Position numbers and translations under genes: made by a program. Shown here in pieces: positions 1-6,706 of a stretch of 6,795 bases of DNA. The notes under the pieces are model-generated. The model was not told the origin of the DNA. It saw only the letters and a list, made by a program, of their open reading frames with translations, and did no database searches. Origin of the DNA: Eubacteriales Family XIII. Incertae Sedis bacterium. GTDB lineage: Bacteria; Bacillota; Clostridia; Peptostreptococcales; Anaerovoracaceae. The stretch lies in the NCBI GenBank assembly GCA_031278255.1, contig JAITKU010000189.1, positions 1 to 6,795 of the forward strand, given 5' to 3'. The first letter of the stretch is position 1. Each line of letters starts with the position of its first letter.

Positions 1-831
1 GAAGCCCTCATTGAAGGCGTTCGGCGCGCCGGATGCTTCGATGGCGACCTCGGCGCCGCGCCCTTCCGTCAAGTCCGCCACGATCCGCACGCGATCCTTG
101 TGTTCCCGGACCTCCTCGATGTTGATCGTGACGGCCGCGCCCCATTCCTTTGCAAGGGCGAGCCGTTCCGCCGGCGCGCCGATGGTGACGACGCGCGCCG
201 CGCCGGAGAATGCGGCGAGAAGCGTCGAGTAGAGTCCGATCGGGCCCGCGCCCTGCACCACGACCGTATCGGCCGTGCCGATGGGACTGTGGCGCTGCAA
301 GCGCTCATAGCCGCTGACGACCGTGCGGAAAGCGCAGCCGACGCCGATCGCCTCCTCGTCCGTCACGCTCTCGGGCACGAGGACGACCTCGGTCTTTTCG
401 TTGATATGGACATATTCGGCAAAGCCGCCCCGAAGCAGTTCGGGGGATACAAAACCGTAGCCCGATCCGAACGAATTGCACATATAGGGCTTGCGCGCGA
501 CGCGGCAGTAATAGCATTCGCCGCAGAAAGGATGCGCCCACATGATACGATCGCCGACTTTCAGCTTGCGGCAACCGATGTCGAGCAGACCCTCCGAGCC
601 GAGTTCCACGATCTCGCCGAGCGTTTCATGGCCCTGAATCGTGGGAACGAGGGGCGGGATGCTCAGTTCGCCGGCCGCCTGATGCACGTCGGTGCCGCAG
701 ATGCCCGCGAGAAGCACGCGGACGAGCATCGTACCGGGCCGTATCTCGGGAATCGCCACATCTTGGATGATCTCCGGCTTCTTCAGTTCCACCAGCACGG
801 CGGCCTTGCTTGTTTTAGGAATTGTACCCAT
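1..831 (-). CDS. Zinc-dependent medium-chain alcohol/polyol dehydrogenase, C-terminus cut by window edge
   Basis: An MDR-superfamily dehydrogenase, expected to oxidise a secondary alcohol or reduce a ketone or aldehyde with a nicotinamide cofactor in the cytoplasm. The 277 visible residues hold the catalytic domain and most of the Rossmann domain; roughly 70-100 residues are missing. Likely catalytic zinc ligands are C45 (in GICGTD), H68 followed by E69 (in GHE) and C166 (in GCAFRT). The structural zinc lobe has C103, C106, C109 and C118; the last spacing is 8 residues rather than the usual 7. The dinucleotide loop is GAGPIG (194-199). At the end of the second Rossmann strand, where NAD-specific enzymes carry Asp, there is G218 followed by A-P-A-E-R, so NADP(H) use is possible. 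ATG at 829-831 is preceded by AAGGAGG at a 7-nt spacing, which fixes the start. It lies 114 nt downstream of the PrpD-like gene, in the same direction. The family call is firm; the substrate is unknown. Confidence 0.93.
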   Translation of the reverse strand, partial: MGTIPKTSKAAVLVELKKPEIIQDVAIPEIRPGTMLVRVLLAGICGTDVHQAAGELSIPPLVPTIQGHETLGEIVELGSEGLLDIGCRKLKVGDRIMWAHPFCGECYYCRVARKPYMCNSFGSGYGFVSPELLRGGFAEYVHINEKTEVVLVPESVTDEEAIGVGCAFRTVVSGYERLQRHSPIGTADTVVVQGAGPIGLYSTLLAAFSGAARVVTIGAPAERLALAKEWGAAVTINIEEVREHKDRVRIVADLTEGRGAEVAIEASGAPNAFNEGF

Positions 832-945
832 GACCTATCCTCCTTGGATTCACAACTGGCAACCGGAATACGGCACTGCGCTTTCCGGCGGCGCCTTTGC
901 AACGGAGCGAAGCCCCGCTCGATAACGTTTGGAAGCGCGCGCTTT
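832..945 (-). other. 114-nt intergenic gap with weak inverted repeats
   Basis: This is one of only two sizeable gaps in the window. On the minus strand, right after the PrpD-like stop codon, there is a perfect 12-nt palindrome AAGCGCGCGCTT (933-944), then an imperfect hairpin with arms GAGCG/CGCTC around GGGCTT (about 904-919). Neither is followed by a U-run, so neither is a convincing intrinsic terminator. I see no good -35/-10 pair, and no small gene. The dehydrogenase could be read through from the operon or have its own unrecognised promoter. Confidence 0.4.
839..845 (-). promoter_or_regulatory. Ribosome binding site of the dehydrogenase gene
   Basis: Minus-strand AAGGAGG lies 7 nt before the ATG at 829-831. 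It is a near-perfect Shine-Dalgarno sequence and supports this start over internal ATGs. Confidence 0.85.
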
Positions 946-2337
946 TCAGGACTCAAAGGCGAGCAGCTTCAGCAATTCGCGCACGTCTGCGCTCGCGTCC
1001 AGTTCCTGTACAAAGGAAACGATCGCGTCCGCGTTCGCGTCCGATATGCGTCGATCGGCCTGCCGCACGCAGTCCCTGAATTTCTGCTCGACCTCGCTGA
1101 AAGAAAGCATATTCCCGGGGGAACCCGTGGCGATCTCGACGTGGGCGCTGTGGGATTTTCCGTCCTTGGTCGTGACGGCGACGCGCGCGGGTTCCAGTCC
1201 GGTCGAATCCAGTTCCGGATCGTAGGCGAGGCTGATCTTCGCGGCCATATCCAATATGTCGCGGCTCTTGATCGCCTCCTCCGTATAGTCGTTCAGCCCG
1301 GGCCGGCCGCGCGAGAGCGAAACGGCGACGCCCCAGGGCACGGAGAACTGGCTGTCAACGGGGCTGCGCGGAGCGGCCTTGTGTTCGAGGGGTTCGCCGA
1401 GAAGCCCCTGCGTGCCCTTTCCGCACCAGATCATGATACTCTTCACGTCCGCGGGCACCACGCCGTATTTCTGCCGTATTTCGAGGGCGGCGTCGATAAA
1501 GGGGTGTACGCCGCGGCAGCAGGGATAGGGCTTGATCGTGATGTTCACGCCCTCGAATTTCTCACCCAGCTCGCCGATGAGGATATCGCGGGAATAACTG
1601 CCCTGATGGTATACATTGTAATATCCGGATATGCCCTCCAGCGCGCCGCGCGCGCCCGTCACGCCTTTCTGCGCCAGCAGCGCGGCGGTCATGCCGCCCT
1701 TGACGGCGAAGCCGGGTCCCATGCGCTTGGTCAGCACGCCGTCCTTTACGGCCTGCCCGTTGCCGGAACACTGATGATAGCCGATGCCGATGGCGGACAC
1801 GATCTTTTCCTCGTCGAGTCCGAGGAGGAAAGCGGTTACGGCGGCGGAAACCATGAAGCCTTTCAGCGTCGTGAAGTGCCAGCCGAACTTGTGGATGTTC
1901 TGGCCGGGACGCGTCGCGAGGCCGAGGCGCGAGATCATATCGCCGCCCACGGCGACCGCTTGCAGAAATTTTTGACCGGACAGGCCGCCGATCAGCTCGC
2001 CCGTCGCGAGGGCCGTCGTGATCGTCACGACGCCGGGGTGCATCGTCGCGGCTTCGTGTACATCGTCATAATCGAGCGAATGCCCCATCGTCGCGTTGAT
2101 CTGCGCGGCGTGCGGCGCGGGCAACTTATCGCTGCGGCCGAATACCGTCGCCTGCGGCGCGCCGCCCCATTCGGCGTACAACTCATACAGTTCGTTCGCG
2201 CCGGCCTTGGAAGAACCCGCGAGCGCGACGCCGATAAAGTCGAGTATTTGATTCTTCGCTTCTTTCACGGCCTCGGCCGGCAGTTTTGAAAACGGCGTTT
2301 CGAGGAAATTCTTTGCGAACAGATAACTTGCGTCCAT
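946..2337 (-). CDS. MmgE/PrpD family protein (dehydratase/decarboxylase/isomerase superfamily)
   Basis: A 463-residue cytoplasmic enzyme of the family that includes 2-methylcitrate dehydratase (PrpD), cis-aconitate decarboxylase and iminodisuccinate epimerase; members act on small di- and tricarboxylic acids without a redox cofactor. Family landmarks are present in order: the GHSLDYDDVH motif (85-94) with a following HP at 100-101, H153 in GWHFTT, the TKR-M-G-PGFA segment with K204, KPYPCCRGVHP (269-279) leading into IDAA, and the C-terminal domain opening with DSQFSVPWGVA (328-338). By alignment from memory with human cis-aconitate decarboxylase, D89 matches D93, and V93 replaces T97 as in many bacterial members. 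H153 and K204 are plausible counterparts of H159 and K207. AAGGAG sits 7 nt before the ATG. The gene starts 15 nt after the GlmL-type gene, so it is co-transcribed with the mutase genes. The context suggests it acts on the mutase substrate or product, possibly a methyl-branched unsaturated dicarboxylate. Family certain, reaction unknown. Confidence 0.93.
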   Translation of the reverse strand: MDASYLFAKNFLETPFSKLPAEAVKEAKNQILDFIGVALAGSSKAGANELYELYAEWGGAPQATVFGRSDKLPAPHAAQINATMGHSLDYDDVHEAATMHPGVVTITTALATGELIGGLSGQKFLQAVAVGGDMISRLGLATRPGQNIHKFGWHFTTLKGFMVSAAVTAFLLGLDEEKIVSAIGIGYHQCSGNGQAVKDGVLTKRMGPGFAVKGGMTAALLAQKGVTGARGALEGISGYYNVYHQGSYSRDILIGELGEKFEGVNITIKPYPCCRGVHPFIDAALEIRQKYGVVPADVKSIMIWCGKGTQGLLGEPLEHKAAPRSPVDSQFSVPWGVAVSLSRGRPGLNDYTEEAIKSRDILDMAAKISLAYDPELDSTGLEPARVAVTTKDGKSHSAHVEIATGSPGNMLSFSEVEQKFRDCVRQADRRISDANADAIVSFVQELDASADVRELLKLLAFES

Positions 2338-2344
2338 AGCCTTA

Positions 2345-2350
2345 CTCCTT
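2345..2350 (-). promoter_or_regulatory. Ribosome binding site of the MmgE/PrpD-like gene
   Basis: Minus-strand AAGGAG lies in the 15-nt gap after the GlmL-type stop codon, 7 nt before the ATG at 2335-2337. It confirms the start. Confidence 0.8.
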
Positions 2351-2352
2351 CT

Positions 2353-3729
2353 TTAAATGTCCGTGAGGTATTTCTTCACAATGCGCAGAGCCTTCGCGGG
2401 TTCGCTCTGCGCAAGCAGACCGATCGCGAAGAGAATGTATCTTGCATCCAGCAGGAAACGCGGTTCGCGCGGCACGAGTATATTCGGCGCGTCCGACGCG
2501 GCGCCCGCGAGGACGTAGCGCGGATCGCTCGAAAAGGCCAGCGGCCCGCCGGCGCCCAGCACGCAGGCGAGTTTGCTCAGGTCCTTGCCCCGCTGCACCC
2601 AGACCTCGCCCTCCCCGGTCATGATCGAATCGAGACGGCCGGCGTGCCGTTCCACCGCCGTCTTTACGGCCAGACGCGAGAGCATACGCTGGTATTGCGT
2701 GAGCGTGTCCCCGTCCGGAACGGACCTGCGCGTGCGCAGCTTCTTCACGTTTTCGTCGAAGCCCTCCCGGTCGGTCGCGGCGAAGAGATCGGATTGCAGG
2801 GCGATGTCCGCCAGCGTATCGAGGTTGTGAAACAGGCCGAGATCGCCCTCGACGGTGCGTTTCGCGCGCGGCTCGGGAAGCCCGAGAAGCCGCACGTCGG
2901 CGCGCGTCGGCGCGCCCCGGGCGATGGAGTACACGTCCGTCGTGGCGCCGCCCACGTCAACGAGCAGGAGTTCCCCGAGTCCCGCTTCCGCGGGCGTGCC
3001 GTCGGCGATGAGCCGGGCGGCCGCGAACACGGCGGCCGGCGTGGGCATGGACACGCCGCCGATGATCTCCGCCACGCGCGCGATACCCTTTGCCTCCGTA
3101 ATGCGGCTGATGAAGAGTTCGCGTATCTGCTCGTTGACCGGCTCCAGTTCCAGCACGCCGAATTCGGGCATGACGTTCTTCGTGAAGCGCAGATTCTTTC
3201 CCGTACCCGCAAAGGCCGCCTCAACTTCGTCGCGGGCGGATTTGTTCCCCGCCGCGATAACATTGTGAACGGCGGGCGAACCGGCGATCAACGCGGCGTT
3301 GCGCGCGATGGTCTTGCGATTCCCGCCGTCCGTGCCGCCCGTAAGCAGCACGATGTCCGGCGCGAGGGCCTCGAGTTCGCCCAGTTCCGAGGCGGAAAGC
3401 TCGTAGGAGAAAGTCCCGACCACCTTTGCGCCCGCGCCCAAGGCGGCGAGCCGGCCCGCCTTTGTGGTGTAGTCCGGAACCAAGCCGATACAGACCATGC
3501 GCAGACCGCCCGCGGCGCTGCTGCACGCCGCGGCGCCCCGGATCTCCGCTTCTTTGATGGGGAGTTCCCGCGCGAGCGCATCCAGCGCCTTTCGCAGTCC
3601 GACGGTGATATCCGTATCCACCGTCGAGGGGGTCTGTACGCGCGCCGCCAGGGTTTCCGACTCCAAATCAAAGACGACGCCCTTTGTAAAGGTACTGCCG
3701 AAGTCGATGAATACGCGCAGTTCGCTCAT
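2353..3729 (-). CDS. glmL: GlmL/MutL-type accessory ATPase of a glutamate-mutase-class B12 enzyme
   Basis: A 458-residue protein of the actin/Hsp70/hexokinase-like ATPase fold, of the length expected for GlmL (MutL) of glutamate fermenters. GlmL is encoded with glutamate mutase and is thought to reactivate the enzyme by ATP-driven exchange of damaged cobalamin. Visible landmarks are the phosphate-1 loop DFGSTFTKG (9-17), LLTGGTDGGN (128-137), the second phosphate loop LLVDVGGATTDVYS (255-268), TVEGDLGLFHN (292-302) and an adenosine-type motif VLGAGGPLAFS (390-400). No membrane segment is seen. ATG at 3727-3729 starts only 4 nt after the stop codon of the mutase gene, with a poor close-set GAGGG upstream, so translation is probably coupled to the mutase. 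This arrangement ties it to that mutase as its partner. It is unrelated to the DNA mismatch repair MutL. The symbol reflects the family; the mutase it serves is probably not a true glutamate mutase. Confidence 0.93.
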   Translation of the reverse strand: MSELRVFIDFGSTFTKGVVFDLESETLAARVQTPSTVDTDITVGLRKALDALARELPIKEAEIRGAAACSSAAGGLRMVCIGLVPDYTTKAGRLAALGAGAKVVGTFSYELSASELGELEALAPDIVLLTGGTDGGNRKTIARNAALIAGSPAVHNVIAAGNKSARDEVEAAFAGTGKNLRFTKNVMPEFGVLELEPVNEQIRELFISRITEAKGIARVAEIIGGVSMPTPAAVFAAARLIADGTPAEAGLGELLLVDVGGATTDVYSIARGAPTRADVRLLGLPEPRAKRTVEGDLGLFHNLDTLADIALQSDLFAATDREGFDENVKKLRTRRSVPDGDTLTQYQRMLSRLAVKTAVERHAGRLDSIMTGEGEVWVQRGKDLSKLACVLGAGGPLAFSSDPRYVLAGAASDAPNILVPREPRFLLDARYILFAIGLLAQSEPAKALRIVKKYLTDI

Positions 3730-3733
3730 GCCC

Positions 3734-5677
3734 TCAGATCCTGCCGCGCGCTTTCAGGTCGTCGAACAGATCGCCGACGGACAGCGCCACGTCCGATTCG
3801 GGCGGGTAAATGCGGTCAAAACCGAGCTTTTTGAACTTCACCTCGTCATCCGCGAAGTCATGCTTGCCGACGCCGAGGATGCCGCCGATGTAGAGCAGGA
3901 TGTCGCCTATGCCGGCTTCGACGCATTTGGAGCGGAAGCCCTGCAGGTCCATCTCCGCCATGCCGTACAGCGAGGTCATCAACATCGCGTCCGCGGCGGT
4001 TTCCTGCGCCGCCTTTATGAACTCCTCGGGGGAGGTCTGCGCGCCGAGCGCGACAACCTTGAAGCCCGTCTCGCGCAGCACCTTCGATATGATCTTCGTG
4101 CCTATGACGTGCGCGTCCACGCCCACGGTGCCCGTGACGACGGTCGGCTGCGCGCCCTTGATCACCTCGGAAATCTCGGCGGGAATCTCGTCCTCGTCCT
4201 CCCGCGCGAGCCGGTCCGGCGGATCTATGAGACAGCCGCGGCTTAAGGTCCAAAAGTCGGCCAGACTCGTCCTGTAGCCGAGTTTGCGGCCCTCCGCCTT
4301 TTCGCGTTCGCGAATCTTTTCGTTGTTGTAGCTTTTGACCTCCTCGGGCAGGGGCAGGTTGCCGAAGTCGATGTAGCGGCAGGCGCCCTGCAGGTCCCGC
4401 GCGCCCATGCACAGGTCGCGCACGTTCACGTTGATGGAGAAAGGCGAGTCGAGTACGCCGGCCTCCAGCGCCTTGACGACGCCCACCGCGAGGTCTCCGT
4501 CTCCCATGTCGAGTACCTTGTCGATGATGGACGAAACCGCGAGTTCGCAGATGTGCTGTTCCTGCCTGACGCTCGCGTCGTCGTACTGTAAACCCTGCTG
4601 GCGCACCACGTCGAATATCCAGTTGGCGGAACGATAGGTCTGCATGTGCGATTCCACGCTCGGCACGCCGATCGCCTCATCCACGGTCTTGACCGAACAC
4701 GCGTCGATGGGCGCCAGCGCCGCGACCATCGCCACATAATTGATGTAGCCGTAGGCGTAGCCGATGTCCTGCGGAAAGGCGAAGAGGGAGGATTGGTTGC
4801 CGATCAGACCCGGGATCACGACATCCGTGTGGCCGAACTTGTCGAGGTATTTGCGGAAGAGTCCCGGCGCGGCCTTGATCTCGGACACGTCCTGCGCCAG
4901 ATTGCCCTGAAAGTTCATGAGGGGCACGATACTCTTCACGCCCTGCTCGACGGATGTGAGCGCCTCTATGATCTGCGTGGCGATGTTGATGTACATCGGA
5001 ATGACGCCGTTGGGAATCCAGCCGTGGCAGTCGGTGGAGATGATCACGCCGCGATCCGCGTAATAGCCGATGAGCCGGCCCAGATATTGCGCGGTTTCGA
5101 TACACTCCTCGGCGCTCGCGGTCTTGTCGTAACCGCCGATCCAGCCGAAGAAGCTGTTGGGCATGGCCGTCATGCCGGAGGCGAAAGCGACCTCGCCGAC
5201 GAAGCTGTTGGCCACGCGCGAGGAACGCGGGTCAAAGGCGCCCTCGCAGGACTCCACCACCTTGCGCGTGACCTTGACGCCGTGGTTGATGATCGGATAG
5301 CCGTTCAGCTTCATCTTTCCCGTCTTGATGCTTTCCTCCAGCCCGGCTTGCGCCTTGTCCAGCTGGAGATTGCGCGTGTAGGAATCCGTCGTGAACGGGA
5401 AGAGCCTTACGCCGACCTCGTTGAGCGACCGTAAAAGCTCGATCTCTTTCTCCACGACGGGCACGCCGGAGCGCGGGAACAGGCCGATCTTCCCCTCCGC
5501 GCGGTACTTCGCCAGCATTTTCGTGAAATTCTTGCCGTCCGGCAGGCTCTTTTGGTAGGCTATGGCCTCGTCGAGATCGCACTCGCGGCCGGCGGCCGGC
5601 CACGGCGCCAGCACCGCGGGGCGCAACTCTTTCAGGAAAACATCCTCGTCTATGCGCTTTTGCCTGACTTTTATCAT
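3734..5677 (-). CDS. Single-chain adenosylcobalamin-dependent carbon-skeleton mutase (GlmE-GlmS fusion; non-glutamate substrate suspected)
   Basis: A 647-residue enzyme whose residues about 1-490 resemble the large subunit of glutamate mutase (GlmE, about 480 aa) and about 510-647 resemble the B12-binding subunit (GlmS, about 137 aa). An acidic linker (REDEDE, 492-497) joins them. The B12 domain has the base-off motif D521-A-H523-V-I-G526, SLYG (569-572), IGG (597-599) and GFDRIYPP (619-626). In the large part, compared from memory with Clostridium cochlearium GlmE, the arginine claw R66/R100/R149 matches R69, R102 and R151. The adenosine contacts K326/E330 match K330 and E334. Y181 is kept as Y183. 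The ammonium contact E171 becomes P173 and Y177 becomes W179. The substrate is therefore likely a dicarboxylate without the amino group; 2-methyleneglutarate mutase, also single-chain, is the nearest known analogue. AGGAGG lies 5 nt before the ATG. The activase is 18 nt upstream and GlmL 4 nt downstream. Mutase class is firm; substrate is inference. Confidence 0.93.
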   Translation of the reverse strand: MIKVRQKRIDEDVFLKELRPAVLAPWPAAGRECDLDEAIAYQKSLPDGKNFTKMLAKYRAEGKIGLFPRSGVPVVEKEIELLRSLNEVGVRLFPFTTDSYTRNLQLDKAQAGLEESIKTGKMKLNGYPIINHGVKVTRKVVESCEGAFDPRSSRVANSFVGEVAFASGMTAMPNSFFGWIGGYDKTASAEECIETAQYLGRLIGYYADRGVIISTDCHGWIPNGVIPMYINIATQIIEALTSVEQGVKSIVPLMNFQGNLAQDVSEIKAAPGLFRKYLDKFGHTDVVIPGLIGNQSSLFAFPQDIGYAYGYINYVAMVAALAPIDACSVKTVDEAIGVPSVESHMQTYRSANWIFDVVRQQGLQYDDASVRQEQHICELAVSSIIDKVLDMGDGDLAVGVVKALEAGVLDSPFSINVNVRDLCMGARDLQGACRYIDFGNLPLPEEVKSYNNEKIREREKAEGRKLGYRTSLADFWTLSRGCLIDPPDRLAREDEDEIPAEISEVIKGAQPTVVTGTVGVDAHVIGTKIISKVLRETGFKVVALGAQTSPEEFIKAAQETAADAMLMTSLYGMAEMDLQGFRSKCVEAGIGDILLYIGGILGVGKHDFADDEVKFKKLGFDRIYPPESDVALSVGDLFDDLKARGRI

Positions 5678-5682
5678 ACTTT

Positions 5683-5688
5683 CCTCCT
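5683..5688 (-). promoter_or_regulatory. Ribosome binding site of the mutase gene
   Basis: A perfect minus-strand AGGAGG lies in the 18-nt gap after the activase stop codon, 5 nt before the ATG at 5675-5677. It suggests strong translation of the mutase. Confidence 0.85.
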
Positions 5689-5695
5689 ATGGTAT

Positions 5696-6607
5696 TTATT
5701 TACTGACCTCGCATCGGATGCCGCGTCCCGTAAACACCGTCTCGGCGCGCGCGAGGTTCTCGGGCGTGTTCTCCGCGAGATCGTCCAGCGTGTAGCGCAT
5801 CCCCACCGCGGCGTATTTGTTGGCGCCGTACTTGTGATACGGGAGGATGTGGACGGTCGCGTCCGGCACGATCTCCGCCGCGATCGTCGCGATCGCGTGC
5901 AGGTTTTCGTCGGAATCGTTCAGGCCCGGCACGAGCGGTACGCGAATGACGGTGGGTATCCCGCGCGCCGCGATCGTGCGCAGGTTTTGCAGGATGATAT
6001 CGGGCGGCACGCCGATCAGTTCCGCGTGTCTTTGCGCATCCGTCAGCTTCAGATCGAAGTATACGAGGTCCGTGTGGGCGAGTACCTTGTCCAGGGCCTC
6101 CGGACTGCCGAAGCCCGATGTGTCCGCGCAGGTGTGTATGCCCTCCTCCTTGCAGCGGCTGAATACGGACGCGACAAAATCCGGCTGCGAGAGTATTTCT
6201 CCGCCGGAACAGGTGACGCCTCCGCCGGAGGTTTCGTAATAGACGGCGTCCTTGCGGATAAGCTTAAAGACCTTGTCCGTCGTCATGCTTTCGCCGGATA
6301 TTTTAAGCGCCTCCGCCGGGCAGACCTTTACGCAGGCGCCGCAGACCACACAGCGCGCGCGGTCGATCTCGATCCCGTCCTCCGTGCGCGTCGGCGCGCC
6401 GTTCGGACAGACGTTGACACACGCCCCGCATTTCTTGCAGGACGTGTATCGATAGGAGAGTTCGGGATGCGGATTTTGCGATTCGGGGTTGGAACACCAA
6501 GGACAGCGCAGGGGGCAACCTTTCAGGAATACGGTTGTGCGAATGCCGGGGCCGTCGTCGATGCTGTAACGCTGGATGTTGAATACAGTCCCCTCGGTAT
6601 TGTTCAT
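5696..6607 (-). CDS. Glycyl-radical enzyme activating protein (radical SAM, PflA family, with two extra Fe-S clusters)
   Basis: A 303-residue radical-SAM activase that uses S-adenosylmethionine and a reduced [4Fe-4S] cluster to generate the glycyl radical on its partner enzyme. The radical-SAM motif is C31-x3-C35-x2-C38 (GCPLRCPWC). A ferredoxin-like insert follows with two Cx2Cx2Cx3CP sets: C57/C60/C63/C67 and C86/C89/C92/C96. That insert is typical of activases for non-PFL glycyl radical enzymes (dehydratases, decarboxylases, C-C or C-N lyases, fumarate-adding synthases) and absent from classical short PflA. The SAM-binding GGE is at 135-137, DTSG at 162-165 and YFDLK at 183-187. ATG at 6605-6607 is chosen because GAGGAG lies 8 nt upstream and the protein begins with the family-typical N-terminus (IQRYSIDDGPGIRT at 11-24). 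A 22-codon extension from 6673 would translate through a strong hairpin and is unlikely. It follows its presumed substrate gene by 99 nt and precedes the mutase by 18 nt. Confidence 0.95.
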   Translation of the reverse strand: MNNTEGTVFNIQRYSIDDGPGIRTTVFLKGCPLRCPWCSNPESQNPHPELSYRYTSCKKCGACVNVCPNGAPTRTEDGIEIDRARCVVCGACVKVCPAEALKISGESMTTDKVFKLIRKDAVYYETSGGGVTCSGGEILSQPDFVASVFSRCKEEGIHTCADTSGFGSPEALDKVLAHTDLVYFDLKLTDAQRHAELIGVPPDIILQNLRTIAARGIPTVIRVPLVPGLNDSDENLHAIATIAAEIVPDATVHILPYHKYGANKYAAVGMRYTLDDLAENTPENLARAETVFTGRGIRCEVSK

Positions 6608-6615
6608 GCAGACAG

Positions 6616-6621
6616 CTCCTC
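6616..6621 (-). promoter_or_regulatory. Ribosome binding site deciding the activase start
   Basis: Minus-strand GAGGAG lies 8 nt before the ATG at 6605-6607. It favours this start over the in-frame ATG at 6671-6673, which lies at the foot of a stem-loop and has no good Shine-Dalgarno sequence. Confidence 0.8.
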
Positions 6622-6636
6622 TTAAAATGCCGCCGC

Positions 6637-6671
6637 GCGGCCCCGCAGCGCGAAGAGCGCCGCGGGGCCGC
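6637..6671 (-). promoter_or_regulatory. Strong GC-rich stem-loop between glycyl radical enzyme and activase
   Basis: Perfect 10-bp arms GCGGCCCCGC (6637-6646) and GCGGGGCCGC (6662-6671) enclose one A/C mismatch, a further 4-bp GCGC/GCGC stem and a 5-nt loop. On the minus strand it lies after the glycyl radical enzyme stop and just before the activase ribosome binding site. The nearest U-run (TTTT) begins about 9-10 nt beyond the stem, so it is not a standard intrinsic terminator. A partial terminator, an mRNA-stabilising 3' end or a processing site would let the abundant enzyme be made in excess of its catalytic activase. The structure is seen directly; the role is inference. Confidence 0.7.
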
Positions 6672-6706
6672 ACAGCGAAGTTATTTTTCGGTCAGATGTC
6701 ATTTCT

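Noticed and set aside
100..2289. Plus-strand open frame of 729 codons antisense to the dehydrogenase and PrpD-like genes
   Set aside because: It spans two convincingly identified minus-strand genes and the gap between them, has no recognisable domain or ribosome binding site, and is rich in Arg, Ala and Gly, as expected for an antisense shadow in GC-rich DNA.
2353..3729. DNA mismatch repair protein MutL
   Set aside because: The name is shared only; the motifs are those of the actin/Hsp70-like ATPase fold and the gene follows a B12 mutase gene by 4 nt.
2644..3834. Plus-strand open frame of 396 codons opposite the GlmL-type gene
   Set aside because: No family features, extreme Arg/Gly/Ala composition, and it lies fully opposite well-supported coding sequence.
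4646..5434. Plus-strand open frame of 262 codons opposite the mutase gene
   Set aside because: His/Asp/Arg/Ala-rich shadow of the mutase codons with no motif; the opposite strand carries conserved catalytic residues.
2353..5677. Classical glutamate mutase of the methylaspartate pathway
   Set aside because: The subunits are fused, the ammonium-contacting Glu and one substrate-pocket Tyr appear replaced, and no methylaspartate ammonia-lyase gene is present in the window.
5552..6625. Plus-strand open frame of 357 codons opposite the activase gene
   Set aside because: Antisense to the radical-SAM motif and both ferredoxin cysteine sets; no independent protein features.
6637..6671. The stem-loop as a standard Rho-independent terminator
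   Set aside because: The stem is strong, but no U-run follows it directly on either strand; the nearest T-rich stretches begin about 9 or more nt away.
6608..6673. 22-codon N-terminal extension of the activase starting at 6673
   Set aside because: It would be encoded by the stable hairpin, is Arg/Gly/Ala-rich, and lacks a ribosome binding site, whereas the ATG at 6605-6607 has GAGGAG at 8 nt and gives the usual family N-terminus.
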